Source of the DNA: Apostichopus japonicus
Taxonomy: Eukaryota; Echinodermata; Holothuroidea; Aspidochirotida; Stichopodidae
Length of the DNA stretch: 64,000 nucleotides
Reading direction: 5' to 3'
NCBI RefSeq assembly: GCF_037975245.1
Contig: NC_092563.1
Span: 22,662,960 to 22,726,959 of the forward strand
The notes below the pieces were generated by a model. The model did not search any database, was not told the origin of the DNA, and saw only the letters and a list, made by a program, of their open reading frames with translations. Each line of letters starts with the position of its first letter. Within the stretch, counting starts at the first letter, position 1. Below are positions 1 to 13,800 of this stretch, piece after piece. Position numbers and translations under genes: made by a program.

Positions 1-19
1 ATGAATGTAATTTTAGTAA

Positions 20-165
20 TTACTGGAAGTTTTTGAGTAGATCTGGTTGAAATTGGGGTGATGTGTTAGTCGCCATGTTCAACAGTGATGTCAGAAACAT
101 TTTCACAAGAATTCTATTGAATGTATAGTATCTCAGAGCCCTCGTGAGAGTCCAGAGGGCTTCAG
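20..165 (-). CDS. Weak candidate terminal exon of the CYLD-like gene
   Basis: On the minus strand an AG acceptor at 166-167 precedes a frame that completes a phase-1 codon with the G left by the exon ending at 1562. It then stays open for 47 codons to a TAA at 20-22. The peptide starts EALWTLTRALRYY and ends PDLLKNFQ, with no recognised domain. The phase match and an open length with under about 10 percent chance probability are the only support. The pyrimidine tract before the acceptor is poor. The real 3' exons may lie outside the window. Confidence 0.25.
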
Positions 166-333
166 CTGCAGCATTAGCAGATATTTCTTGTTTTCTTGAA
201 ATGACTTTAAGCAGAGAAATAAATTTCTGAGGAGATTTAAATTAGATGAGAGGACATTCACTGTTTCCTTTCATATTGTATCTCTCCTTTGTTGTGACAA
301 TGTTTGCTCAGATATTCATTTCTCATTTGTTCA

Positions 334-533
334 ACTTTCTGTCCATCTGTATCTCTGTCAGTCTGTGTCTTTTAATGTGCCCATCTGTGTCTCTTCACAT
401 GTCCATTACTGTGTCTCTAAATGTGTCCATAGATCTGTATCTCTCTCGTTCTCTTTGTGTTCTCTAATGTGTCCATCTGTCTCTTAATGTGTCCATCTAT
501 ATCTCTTAATGTGTCCATATGTGTCTCTTAATG
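334..533. repeat. Minisatellite, unit about 27 bp
   Basis: Variants of the core AATGTGTCCATCTGT followed by a CTCT stretch repeat about seven times, most regularly over the last 100 bases. An open frame across it is an artefact of the repeat. Confidence 0.7.
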
Positions 534-1561
534 TGGTCTTTGTTTGTTTAAGTTTAGTCTCTGCATAAGATCCTGCTAGGATCGAAACACCTCTATCTTT
601 TACATATTTACCAACACAGGATGTTTGCAGTAGTTACAGTAAGTAGTTGGCTAACAGTTTTTTTTCTTCTGGGAAATCAATTTCAGCGAAATGTATCGCA
701 AAACCCCCAGAAGCTGTTGCATTTTGTAAGCTTAATATTAAGTAAATCTGAGAAATGTAAATCTGTAAGTGAGAAACAGGAGAGAATGTTCACTCTTTTT
801 ATTTTTTGTTTTATTATTGCAACATTCATGGGTGTAATAAACCACACTGTCCAGCTGCAATTTTGGCATTGATATAAGACAAACAGGATTTGAAACATTT
901 ACTTTCCCTAAGTTCTTCTTTTAAGGTAGAAGTTAGGCACTGATAACTCATTCTGTACATTAATACAGTTAGGCATGAGTAATATTCTTGTGCACTAAAT
1001 GACATTATGATTCACATTTAACCAGTTCCAGTTAAGAAAAGTGATATTCAAATTCTAGTTAGGAAAACCTTCATTCCTGTCTGAGAGACAGTATTATTAA
1101 TCAGAAAATTCACATGACATTCTGGGTGATGTCATGATCCATTACAGGTATTGCAACCAGAAGGACTTTACATGCATTACATTTTGCTCAGTGCATTAGA
1201 ATCATTGTCACAAGAAGCACAATAAAGAACAGCGAGGAAGAATATTTAATTTTTATAGATGGCTCAGAAGAGACACTGGAAATAAACTAGATTATTAAAT
1301 CACAATTATGAATTATTGTCTTGAGGTGTCCACTTTTTTTATCTTATAGGTTTAATTGATAGGTGCATCCACGATGGACCCGTTTGAGACAGGGAAAAAA
1401 AGGAGTTGCTATAAACATAGAATACATACCATTAAAAGGAAAGAACATAGATTACCATATGCAGTAGGGTACAGTAGATTCACATAAACTCTAATGAGGG
1501 GTTTGTCTTATTCACATTTAGCATGTAATATTAACTTTACAAGAGCAAGCAAATATCTTAC

Positions 1562-1822
1562 CTTTATATAGTTCTTTTTCTGCAACATGTCCAAGGTCAA
1601 CTTTATACAATACAGAGGCAAGCATCTCAATTTTGTTTGCATCAAAAGATTGAAGCATACTCCAGTATGAGAACATTCGATAGATTCTCTCAGGGAGGAG
1701 TTTGAATTTTTCCCTAAAGGCATCCTGACGCACTTCAGAAATCAACAGCTTTTCACCAAGTAATTTCCATTGTTCCTTCTTAATTTGATGGCCTATTCGA
1801 CGTAAAACAGATTCATTTAAAC
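1562..1822 (-). CDS. Exon 10: third death-fold domain
   Basis: A 261-nt internal exon (residues about 653-739), bounded by a TTTACAG acceptor and a GTAAGA donor, phase 1-1. It encodes most of one death-fold domain. Recognisable landmarks are the helix-2 tryptophan in KKEQWKLLGEKL, a second conserved tryptophan in RMFSYWSML, and a C-terminal amphipathic stretch LASVLYKVDLGHVAEKEL that matches the last helices of death domains. It is more divergent than the other two. Its size and phase nearly equal exons 8 and 9, which suggests exon duplication. The open frame continues into an exon beyond this one. Confidence 0.75.
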
Positions 1823-4800
1823 CTGTAAAGGACAAAAATAAAGGATGAAAACTTGTTTCATCACCAGAGGCAATGATTGTTGAGACTTATATAACTTCAG
1901 GTTGTCCCACATTTTCTCTTTTCTAACCATAATTCCCTAAGGAATTGCTTTTTGCCCCAGATATGTATCCAATAAACTTTTTTTGGTCTTAATTCAGAGA
2001 CTGGAAGTAGAGGAGCCTGGGAGCTACAGTCCTCTTCTGACCTCAGATGAACTTTGATCTTCACCAGTTTAATCCTCTTTCTAGTACTCAGCACAGGGAT
2101 GTACACACCAGGTATGAACTTCAACCAAGATATACTTATTGGGTTATGGCGTTCACAACCACACACACTTACCCACATACAAACATAAGCCATCATTGCA
2201 TATATACCTTTTACCATTTGCAAAGGATCAAAACTAGACCAGCAAACACAATTTATGTGTGTAGGTCTGTGCGTGTATTAGCTTTCACTTGTCTTTTATT
2301 CTTCTGGACATAACCCTTATCATTCAGCAATTTCACTTCTCTACGGTCAAATTCAAATTCCCAACAGTTATATTCTCAAAAGTAAAACACCCAACAAAGA
2401 TTGTTACAACTTAAAATAAAGAAAATACATTTGTACTGACATTGTAAATTTGCACAACTAAGAACAGGGTTTTATTTTCTCTCTTTCTTGAAAATCTCTT
2501 GTACTTGTTCTGAACCTGCCCTATATTTACCCCTTGGGTTTGATGCCAGACTTTGCCTAAAGTAACTACGTATTTTGATACGGTATATATATGTGTCCTT
2601 ACATTGATAGCAAAGTTGCCTTTCACTTCATTGGGCCTTTATGACCTCTGATCTTTCATTTTAAAGACCTTCAAGTGGTAATTCCCTTTCATTGGGCACT
2701 TTACATACAAGCACAAAAATTATTCATTTGACATTTGACCTTACTTAACATTTTAATCACACATTTTATATTACTTTACATACCCACTATACCAGTGCTT
2801 ATTGCAATTTGATTCAATATGTCCACTTAGATTTAATGCAAAAGGTCAGGTTTCACTGAATTTGACCTCTGAGCTTTTGACCTATCACTCTGTACAAGTT
2901 CCCATCATAGGGCATCTTCCTACTACGTTTGAAGCAGTTTGGCCCCTGATTGAACAGAATTTCTTGCATTGCAAATTAGCAGTGCATTTGACTTTGAATC
3001 TATGACTTTGACTTCAGTTAATATGATAACCACATATTTGGAGAGTATTTGACATTCCTCAGTCAATTCAATGTTTCCGAAATGGGTAACCGGGTACACG
3101 AGAGCCGTTACCCGTCGGGTATCCGGGTACCTGAAAAAAATTGACATTTACCCTCGTGTATCGCGAATTTTAAGAAATTACTATTGGATGCTATACTGGA
3201 TGAATTATATTCTCCACTGACAATGTTTTCATGTTCATATAGGTTTAAGATAGAGTATTTAAAGACTTCCTCAATAATTTCTGTTGCTTTTATAAAATCG
3301 ATTTCGGTAAGACACAATTGTTTCTTTCATTAATTTGTCAATAACTTCATATAATTAACATCACTACTACAGTAACATCGCACTGCCATGGCTTATGTTT
3401 GCTCTCAACCTCCTCTATTGGATCAGACCATATGAATATCCAATTTAGCTCTTAAACAGTTTTACTAGCCTACTGCTATCTATAATGCCAGCCTGGGTTC
3501 ACATTACCAGCGGGATTGCGGGATTCTTGCATTTAGAATAAATGTTTAGTAAAAAGCCGCTTGGGATTATGATTTTTTAGTTATCCAGTCTATAATCCAT
3601 TAGTAACATCTCGTAAATTTCCTTTTTAGGTCTTTCCTTCTATGAAATAAACGAATGAAAAAATAATAATTGTGAGAATTCTTTCAATTTCTTCCACATG
3701 GTAGCCTAACACCAGACTGTGTCAATGAAAAAATCTAGCCTCACCATCTGTTTATTCGCTGAAATTGTGACGCAATTATAAGATATCCATGAAATACTTT
3801 ATAATTGCTGTTAACTTTGACCACATCGTAGCCTTACACCACATTAAGTCAATATGAAAATCTTACCTAACCTTCGGTTAGCTAAAAAAAATTCACACTT
3901 TGCTTAGGATTCGGGTAATAAATTAGGAACCAGGTAGTACCGCGTCAGGTAGTTACCCAGATACTTGGATACCCTTTGCAAACACTAGAAACTTCCTAAC
4001 AAGTATACAGAAAAGTGTGACACAAACTTGCACTGAAGTTATACCTTTGAACCATGACCTTGTGACCTCAGCTACCATTGTAACCACATCTATCCACAGT
4101 GCATGTCCTACCCTTAACACATTTGACTATTGCAACTCAATTCCATGTTTCCCCTTGGAGTCATAACAAAATGCATTTGTTTGCATAAATTTGACCTGTA
4201 ACTGCGATCTTGATTATGATTCCATTGAAACTGATTTGAAGGACAGAAATTATGTCATAGAGATTGATTGGAACATACCCTGCTCAATTTCATCAGCAAG
4301 AGTGTCACGACCAATGGCACGACAGGCTTTTAGAAGTTGACCCAGCTTGTTGCATCCTCTCTCATTTGTGTTCCAAATGTCAAAAGCAGTCCTAAGACAG
4401 TCGTAGGGATTCATATCTTGTGTTAGCTTTCCAGTGAGTTCATGTTGCTTTACACCAAGCTCAGCAACAAACAGTTTCCAGCTGTTTGTTACTGAAAGTA
4501 TCACAGTATTCAGAACAGTCTCATCAAAGCAACCACGGTCAGGAACTGCAAAGGGAGTAAAAGTTTCTCTAAGGTGTTAATTTTTGAATGATTCTTCAAT
4601 TACTAACCCTTAGCGTTGGTCAACATTCAAACCATATTTTGGATAAAACAAACCAAAATAGGCTGGACAAAGACAGCAGTGGTGGATATATTGAAATCTT
4701 TGGCTGGTCATAACCAAGCCTGTGGGCACATGCTGTATGAAATTGGTCTTGAGATGAAAAAACCTCTTCAATTGAATTATGCAGGAATAATACAGCTGTG

Positions 4801-7800
4801 TTTCAGAACGCATTTGTTGATTGCCCTTTGACTCTAGGTTTATATGATAGTCCAGGGTTGTCCAACCTACGGCCCCCGGGCCACAGTCCGGCCCGCCGCA
4901 GGGTTGCATCTGGCCTACCAGAGATGCTCTACGGTGCGAAATTTAGTGAGCAGATTTATCGATAACAATTTGACCATTTTGAAGCTACATAATCAATCAT
5001 TCGAACTTCTGGGTCCAAAAAACTGCATACAGGTCTCAGCGTAGGGGGCGGGGGCGGCTGGACTTTATTTATCTGTTTTATCAGGAAAGAAAATAAATCA
5101 GTGCGCACCGCGCACAGTTCTCACATTTTCTTGCCTTGGGCTTCGCGCAAAATATAGAAAATCAAGCGTAGGCTTCATGCGGCCCCCTCCTTCATCATAA
5201 TCTTTCCAATTGGCCCTCCTCTGCAAAAGGTTGGACAACCCTGTGATAGTCGAATATCTCTTACATTTTTCCCACATTAATTTATAACAAGAGCAAGTGC
5301 TTTAATTCCTCTGCTTATAGAGCAGTCATTCAGCCTTGCTTTACATCTCAATGGTCTGGGATCTCCATGCACAGCAGATAAGACCTTATCAAGTTTTGAA
5401 CCATTTAATTAATCAAATTACTATCCAAATAGAAATATCATTAATTTCCTGCTTTGATGTAAAAGAACAAATTGTAGGAATTATTTAAATTTGTTAAACT
5501 TATATCAACAATACACACTTGACACACAACTGTAGTACAGTAGTTACAACAGCTCTGAATGTGGTAACATTTTTAGACTTTGACTTCTGCAGAAGTCAAA
5601 CAATCTTTGACCATGACAAAAAGGCAACAGTGTTCTTGTAAGCACTAAGGTGCATTCACATATCAAGTATGACATTCATCCAAGCTTGGCTTTTGGAGTA
5701 ACATGTTTACCAGAAGTTAAAGAATTTCTCTTATGTTGAACTTTGACCTCCACCAGTCTCAGTAGGCTTTTTGCACTTATCAAGGGAGATCTAGATACTA
5801 GTTATGAACTTCACCAATTGTCCTTCTTGAGTTATCTTGTTTACAAGGTTTTCAGACTTTGAACTCTATTGACCTCAATGACCCGTCACCTTTGATCTCC
5901 ACCAATTGTTATAATCGTCTTGCACTCCCTAACACAATTCCACATACCAAATGTAAAGTTCTGTTATCATGTACATTTTGAGTTATCATGGTTACAAACT
6001 TGATTCTTACACACACGCAGACACGCATGTTTGTATTACATTCAGACCGAGGATCCCATTGTATTTTCCATTGTTCAAATCCACACGTACCCTAACCTTA
6101 ACAATACCCCATACAATATAATTCTTCCGAGGACATGGTAATTCTTTAGAAATCACAACCATGGACCTGAAATTCTTTTGTTCAAGTCCTCGGTCAGAAT
6201 ACAAAACAAACAAACGCATGCACGCACACACACACACACAAGCCATAAGGCAAAACATACTTGCCTGCCAATGGCAAAGAACCCAAAATCTTTTTGTAAT
6301 TACATTTGGGAAACATCAATAAGCAGAAGTTTCAAATTAGAATTTTTCATCACTTTCACAGACTAATCTTCAAACTTCGAGGATATTCAAGAACCAAGAA
6401 AGAGATTTTTCGTTTTCCCTACTTTTCCCCAACCAACCTGCTTTCCAGACTGCTTGAAACCCATCAGTAATTCAATGGCACCAGGCTACTGTACCACATA
6501 AATGCATGTGGGGAAAGAGCTACACATTTACAATGTACATAGATTTGATGGTGATCTCATTTCAAAGATGATTTTGTGGTTAGCAAGAAAACTAACCTCG
6601 TAAATTGCAAATTGCAGGAAATGGATTTTAGTTACTGATTTGTGATGCCAAGTGACACATGTTTTACTCTTTACTTTCCTTTTCCAATTTGTTTACTTAC
6701 ATAATTAAACGAAATGTTTCATTCATGAGACTTCATCCAATTTTCAAACGTATACATTGTGGTTTAACATGCTATTAGAATGTGCTCGGTTTTCCAAACT
6801 TGTGTAAGAGATTGTTCAATGGGAACGGGTACCAGGGAACCATCCGAAAAAGTTATTTCCTGGTCCAAGCCTTTACTACCTGGTCCGGAAATATGTGGAA
6901 ACCACTGACATTGTTCTCCATTTTCAGTTTCACTTTTATTTGCATTAATGAAAGAGGATAAAAATGTGTATTCTTCCGTAATTACATCATTTGGTAATAT
7001 TACCTTTTATCTTGATTTGTTTAAGCGTAAAATTTAATGAAAACTTTGCACTGTATAGCCTTAGCAAGGTCTCTGCATTGCATACTTGCATAATTTCAAT
7101 GCAACAAAAATTGATCTTTGTACTCTTGCACAGCTCATAAAGTTGACCGCCCAGAATCAAATTTCTTGGACCGGTCCCACAAAAGTTGAACAGAATGTTC
7201 CCATAATCAAAAACATGTGATTGATCCATTATCACACATCGGACATCACTATTTAACAATATTGGGTTGATTGATGTAGTTTTAAGGACTTTCCAACTAA
7301 TCTATAAATAGGCGTGACCAGCCCTTTTTAATTACGGTCGCCATGGTCGCATTGGCGACCACAATTCTCGGCTGGCGATGAGAATTTCTGGAAAAATTAA
7401 TGCTAGTCGCCAGCCCTATAATATTGTGGCGATCAGTTTTTGCAACTGAAAATTTCACCAATGCTTTACAAAAAACTGAAATGTACTTACTGACTAAACG
7501 CACGTTGCTAAAAAATTAATATCCAATGGATTTCCCTTACAAAACTGTCGATATTATGAAACAAACTATGTTCGGCAAAGCCACGTTTCTAGAATGCCTA
7601 ACAATGAACAGCGTGCACGATACGTACATCAGTTTACGACTGCAGTGTTTAACCCTACTTAAATATCACGGTAGGCTGGCTTCATGTCTTTCGAATTTTC
7701 CCAGGTACCTTGCCAAACAACCCCCTGTCGAACACCTGTTTTTTAACATTTTTGGCACGTTTCCAAAAAAACTTTTCATGGAGTAATCTATTTTGTCTCC

Positions 7801-10800
7801 ACTCTAGAATTAATTAGGTCAGTCAGTAAAGGATCGGTAAAGTTATGCGAAATATTATCTTAGACGTTCAAGAAAAGTAGGTAAATATCCCCGTAAGTAA
7901 AACACACCTCAGGTCAACCGACTCCTTCGCATGAACAAAACAATCTATTCCCCATGATACAAGAGGCACAGTCTATACCGTACAGACATAGCACGATATC
8001 AAGGCCTCAATAGCTACAGTATGGCCATCTTTATGAAAGTTAAACTTGCAATCCCATGTTTTAGGCCACTTGGCATGATTAACTAAATGCTAAATATTGT
8101 TTCCATGTACTTGTAGAGAACGTTAACTTCGCAAAATACAATTTAAGTTGTGTTTTTGTTGTTACGTGAGATCCGTAACCGACGAAGTGGTTAGGCTATT
8201 TACTATACACTTAACTATGGTAGGATATTAATTTTTCCTTTTTTTGTGTGGAAATTCTAGAAAATACTTTCTTTTTCCCCCGCTCAACACTAGATGTGGA
8301 ATTATGGTTAATTCATAAATGGGTGTACTAGAGCCTTGTTTACATGAAATTAGTTGCATTTAGCACGATATGCCAGTTTCGCGTGAATTTTTCGAAAGTA
8401 TTTTGCTCGATCTTTTGTAAAATTTGAAAGGTGTACCAACTTACTTTTCGTACACAATTGGTAATTTCTCTACTGATTTTCAGAGTTTTGTTCTCTATAC
8501 AGTTAATGTTGTACAGGACTGGTTTTTACGAACTTCAAAAGTCATGAAGTTGATAAACTTGATTTCTTTTCAACTTTCTTAACCATGGAATGCTAGAATA
8601 ACATTTACACATAAAACGGAGAAAGGATAATCTCATTTTTTTCCACATTTATTTCAAATTTCTTTCACAAGAAATTATCGTCATTTGTTCAAGCCCAAAA
8701 AATTATCGCGATAATAATAAGTTTAGATATATCGCCCAACCCTATTAGCGCGGGAATTAATACTTTTTTATACTATAGTTCAACGTTAGTGTAGTCAGTA
8801 CTGACAGTAGTTCTACTTGATGTTGAGCCTAGGCCTAGTGTTTTTTTGTACTAATATTTAGCATATCAAAGTGGCGATCACATTTTCATTCTGGGCGACC
8901 AGAATTTGAGAAAATCAAGATCTAGTCGCCACAGGATGTTCCTCCTGGCGACCTCATTCACTGGGGAATTAAAAAGGGTTGGGCGTGACCTCCTGGAGCA
9001 CTAGCCTTAGTGCACAGCAATGAAAGAACATTATGGATAGGACTAGTACAAGTATGATACTGCCGGTGCTGTTTAAAGTGCCGAAAGATTCTTTTAAATG
9101 TCATTTTTCGCAAAATATACCATCAATTGTCTCCCATTGCTTAATTTTATCAATTTATGCAAATATACCCCAACGAATGCTTCAAGAAAATCTTTCAATC
9201 ACAAGAAAGTTTTTCAATGGGGCATTGCAATGTTTGGCTCGAATGGCCGTACAGTACTGATTTCGCTTAACTCCCGTTAAAATTCGTTAAAAGGAAAATA
9301 ACCGAATTTCCACGTTTTGTCATCGAAATTCCCCGATTTTTATCGAAATTCCACGAATTTTAACGATTGGTTATTTCGGTCATTTCCTTCGTGGAATTTT
9401 CAACGATACGTTGAAATTCTTTTTTAAACGAAATAGAAGGTCAATGTGTGGTTACGAGAAACGTCGGAAAACGAGCAACTTCGATTATTAGTATTGATTA
9501 GACTTTGGAACAGTCGTTTGAAGGCAGGAATTTTCTCAAGAACATTCCTGTACTTACTGAGTAGTGACACTCAAAGAAACATGTAGTGAAACTGACGGGG
9601 GACGTTTTCTAACTGTGAACCCCAAACACAGTGACATAAGTCTTAACTTCGCCAGGACGTAAGAGAGGTTGCAGTCAAAGCTATGTACCACGAGGCACCC
9701 TTCCAGATAAATTATGAGTGCTGTTTAACCATTTAAATAACAATGAATGGACATATAAACTTGGTTTACTTGCAGATTACGAAACGTAGTTATTTTTTAG
9801 AGATGTAAATTGGTTTTTAATTAGAGTTGGAGTATGAAACTTTGTTTCTGCGCGAAAACATGTAACTTGAAGCAAAATAAAGATGCCCCGCCCATTCTGC
9901 GAGTACGCTTCCATTTTTCGAAAAGGCGTTTTCTCTTTTTATTTTTTCTATTTTGTTTACTTTTAAACATGAAAATTATTTTAAAATATGTAAAGAACTT
10001 AGTAATGTACTGCAAACTATCTATAAAAACAAAAAAACGATGTTTTAGGCATGAATAATGTGTTTAATATAACTAAAGTAGTAGGCCAATCGTCATGAGC
10101 TCATGATGATAGTGTCGTCAATTCGTTTTCTCAGTTTATATTTGCGACATATCACCCGTGTACATCGATCAATGGCATGGTGAAAACCCCGTGTGAAAAT
10201 ATGTTGACCTCAAAAGACGCAAATGGCCGTTCTAGAAAGTACCGTCATAACATTAACAACACAAGGCCAGTTTGCTCTCTCAGGTCCGCACGTGTACAGC
10301 CATTTTTTCACACATGATATTATGCTGTGCATGCATTGCGGGCGCGATTGCGGCAAACATAAAAGAAAATGAATGAAACTGAAAAACTTACGATATTTTT
10401 TCACAAATATTGATGCTTAGATAAGTGCTTCCTCACAATCAACGAGCCGCCCTAAAATTCGCTCCGCTTACGGAAAAACTTCTATATATATAACAAATGG
10501 AAAAACCCGAGTTTTTACACACATAATTCCAACTGACATTGGTCACAGAACATAAGTAGGTCATTGACATTCGAACTTGGCAACTTGCCCAAGTTCATCG
10601 CACCATGGGAACGACACAACACATTGAACATGATGTTATATTCTCCCGCCATCTGGACGCCGAGTGTAATATGCAAATTATGAATGGTACTGAGCAGCGT
10701 GGTTAAATCTTAACATATTGCGACACAAATTTTTGGAAGCTGTTGTTTGAAGTAACTTTTGTATCAAATGTAAGGTACTGTATCATGTATGTGACCAGGG

Positions 10801-13800
10801 GCGTAGCGAAGGTTTTTTGTGTTGTTGGGGGGTTGTGGAGAATTTGATTTGCCGACGGATCTGGAAGTGGTGACTGAAATGGGGGAGGGGTCTAATCAAA
10901 ACTAAAAATTTTCCAAAGGGGAGGGGGACACCCCCTCCCCTTTGGAAAATTTTTAGTTTTGAAACGTCCTTAGATGCAATCTGGTGCATATTTTAAGTCA
11001 AATTTGACTTGCCGACGGATCTGGAAGTGGTGACTGAAATGGGGGAGGGGTCTTAGGGGAGGGGGACGGCGGGAAACGGCGTTTAAACGTTTAACCGACC
11101 GGCAGGGGATACGGTGAAACGGTTAGCGAAATATCTGATAGGTCACACCCTTATTTAAACACACACAACAAAACGCCCTTATTCAATGAAAATATACTGA
11201 AAACCATATCGCAAAAACACAAAATCGCTTATAACTCGAAAACGGAAGGAGACATCGACTTTTGTCGGCTGTATAGGGATTTCCTAAACCGAATTTTGAT
11301 GCGCTCTATCCACCTGTGTCATTTATGAGCTTCTCTGACGTAAGCTGCAGTAAGTAATTTCTCTGTACCAGTTCCGCGAAATTTATTTACGCAGTAAACA
11401 TCGTTCATTATGTTTTCTTTCACAACGAATATTCAAAGTTGTGCTCCACACGCTTCACAGATATTGTTTTATGTCGTTCATTTTCAATTCTACTTTAAAA
11501 TTACATTTTCGAACGATGCATTGCATGCCTTATCAAGCATTCCTGATTAGTAAAACTAAGGAAGGATATTCAAATATATATTATTTTCATTTGACATGAT
11601 TTTATGAGTTGTTCCACTTGAAAAACGATGATAAAACCGAAAAACAAAACATTTACTTTTCATGTGACGCATACCGGGAGACTCATAAAAACTCCCCCTA
11701 CTCATTAAAATAAACTTATACATGCCGTCAGGCCAGTTGAAAGCCGTCAGGCCAGTTGAAAGCCCTCCCCAATAATGTTTGATCAGCTCTTCCCAATATA
11801 CAATACTCAAATAAGCAATGAAAATATATTCATTTTCCACAGAAATCTACCCAACGTGGGCCCCAAGTCACTGCTTTATTTTCTTAGTAGTCATGGAAAC
11901 AATTGTTTGCAACTCTCTTGCTGGCCAGGTGTTTTCAAGTTTTATTAATAGCACGACTTTTGATTGGTTCATTCAAGATAAACTTTCTATCCCTGCTGGA
12001 TTGTTCTACTTATATATATATGAATGAATATTTGGTTTTCAATTAACTAAGTAACAGATAACATCCATTCCATTACGAACAGTAGGGGTAAAATAATGTT
12101 TGCTTCTAGAGGCAGCCAGCCATGAAGGTTCTGCGGTGCTAAACCCCCCACGAAGATAAATACTATGCTAATTAACATAAGGTAGGCGTGAATTTGACAA
12201 AGCCAAGTTTATGATTGGACTAAGCCTTTCAAAAAAGTTTGGTGGTGGGGATATCCAGGGTAGGGAATGCACATGTAAGCAGCATACTACAGGTGGCCCA
12301 GACCCAGGCTGCGACCTTACCAGGGCAGTCCATCTGCTTTCGCGGGCAACTTACAGTAACGGGTTAGGGGAAAAATAAGTTTTTTTTTTTTTTTTTTTTT
12401 TTTTTGCGTGCATTGAAGTCGGGGGAGATTTTTTGGACGGAATGCGCTCTCAGAAAAGTTTGAAAGTGAGTGCGGTTCTGTAGTAAACGGTACCGTAGTA
12501 CGTCAAGTAACACAGGAATTTTTTGGAAATAAAGATCTCTTTGATATCCAGCTACGACTGTTTCATTGTTGATATTTTTTTCTTGTTTTTTCTGACACTG
12601 CGTTCCTTGGTGAGTTAACTTAAACTTATCCTAGTTTAATACTAGCCTATAACTTAAGAGTCATAGAATGTGCTTGCTACGATCGACCAAGACTAGTTTT
12701 TATTATCCTAGCCAAATCATTTTTCAAACACCTAGTACAGAACTTACTCCGTCTTATATACAATCACACTTTTGCAACGTTTGTAATATTCCTCGGCAAC
12801 TTCTGGTAGAGTCTGAAAACGGCTGTAGTTACACTAAGGATTCAACGCAAGTCACAACCTTGATATGTCTAGAATTGCCTTTGCGGTTTTTGATCGCGAT
12901 AACTTTCGTGGAAATTTCGTTGAAACTTCGTTGACAACCGTGCCCGCAGTAGTCTAAATCTTGTCAACGAAATTAACCGAATTTCAACTTTTTATATCGA
13001 TTTTTAACTTTTGTTATCGATCGTTGATTTTTTTTCAACGGGAGTTAAGCGAAATCAGTACTGTACATACTTGGAAGTTACAAAACTTTTTCATAGGCCA
13101 AAGAAAACCATCATTGGGGGGAAACATTGCATGTGTTGATTATAAAGTAATTTTAACATGTAAGTAGTAAATATAAATATGCAGTCTTGCCATATAAATA
13201 AGTTCATGGGTTGTTTACAGTTTTACCATATAAAGTGACTGACAGCCTGCATAGTCTATATGTGGTAACTTTAGGTTTATGTATGCTATTATTGTATAGG
13301 TTGATTGCATAATGAACAGGTACCCGGGCGACCAACCAAAATAGGCAATTGAGTACTAGGGAGAAAATTGTTGGACTGTTTCCATCACTAAGAGGTTAAC
13401 AGCATATTTTTGTAAACAGACAACTTTGAATATCAGAATATTCTAAGTTAATTGTTTACCTTTTTCAATGTGATCCCTTATATCTTCTCTTCCATACTGT
13501 CCAAGAAACATGAGCAAACTCTGCAGATGAGCTTGATGCCCTTCATGTATATCTTTCCACCAACTCTGAAGCACAGATTCAAACCTGAAGAAGTCCTTCT
13601 GATCTCTTTTTGTACTTGCTCTCCATTTATCAGTCAACTCCAGTTCAGAGATCAATCCATGAAAGAGTTTGCTATCAGTAACTATAGCTTGACCTTCGTA
13701 CACAGAAAATGGATACGGTGGTGGATCTAGGAATGGATAAATAATATATGCATGCAGTTACTTGATTAGGCAAACAAGAAAAGACTCACAGCTACTTAAC

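Larger units (their letters stand above)
1..1561. other. Intronic or 3'-flanking DNA beyond the last confident exon
   Basis: This AT-rich stretch follows the splice donor of the death-fold exon at 1562. It holds a pyrimidine-rich minisatellite (334-533) and one weak candidate terminal exon (20-165). No domain-bearing open frame is seen on either strand. The short open frames here are no longer than chance predicts. Confidence 0.6.
9252..13063. mobile_element. Tc1/mariner-type (TA-flanked) long non-autonomous element, 3.8 kb
   Basis: The left end CAGTACTGATTTCGCTTAAC and the right end are inverted repeats identical over about 27 bp. Each is flanked by TA (9250-9251, 13064-13065), as expected of Tc1/mariner insertion. 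Both subterminal zones (9290-9430 and 12890-13045) are rich in AACGAAATT and ATCGAAATT blocks in both orientations. No transposase frame exceeds 100 codons. A CAGGGGCGTAGC element is nested inside at 10796. The length is large for a non-autonomous TA element, so secondary insertions probably contribute. Confidence 0.7.

Noticed and set aside
6817-7204. A further MITE defined by facing TGGGAAC and GTTCCCA blocks
   Set aside because: The inverted match is only 7 bp and no target duplication was found.
7526-7786. 86-codon frame as a transposase remnant in the 1.66-kb hAT-like element
   Set aside because: No hAT transposase motif (RNase H-like or hATC dimerisation region) is recognisable.
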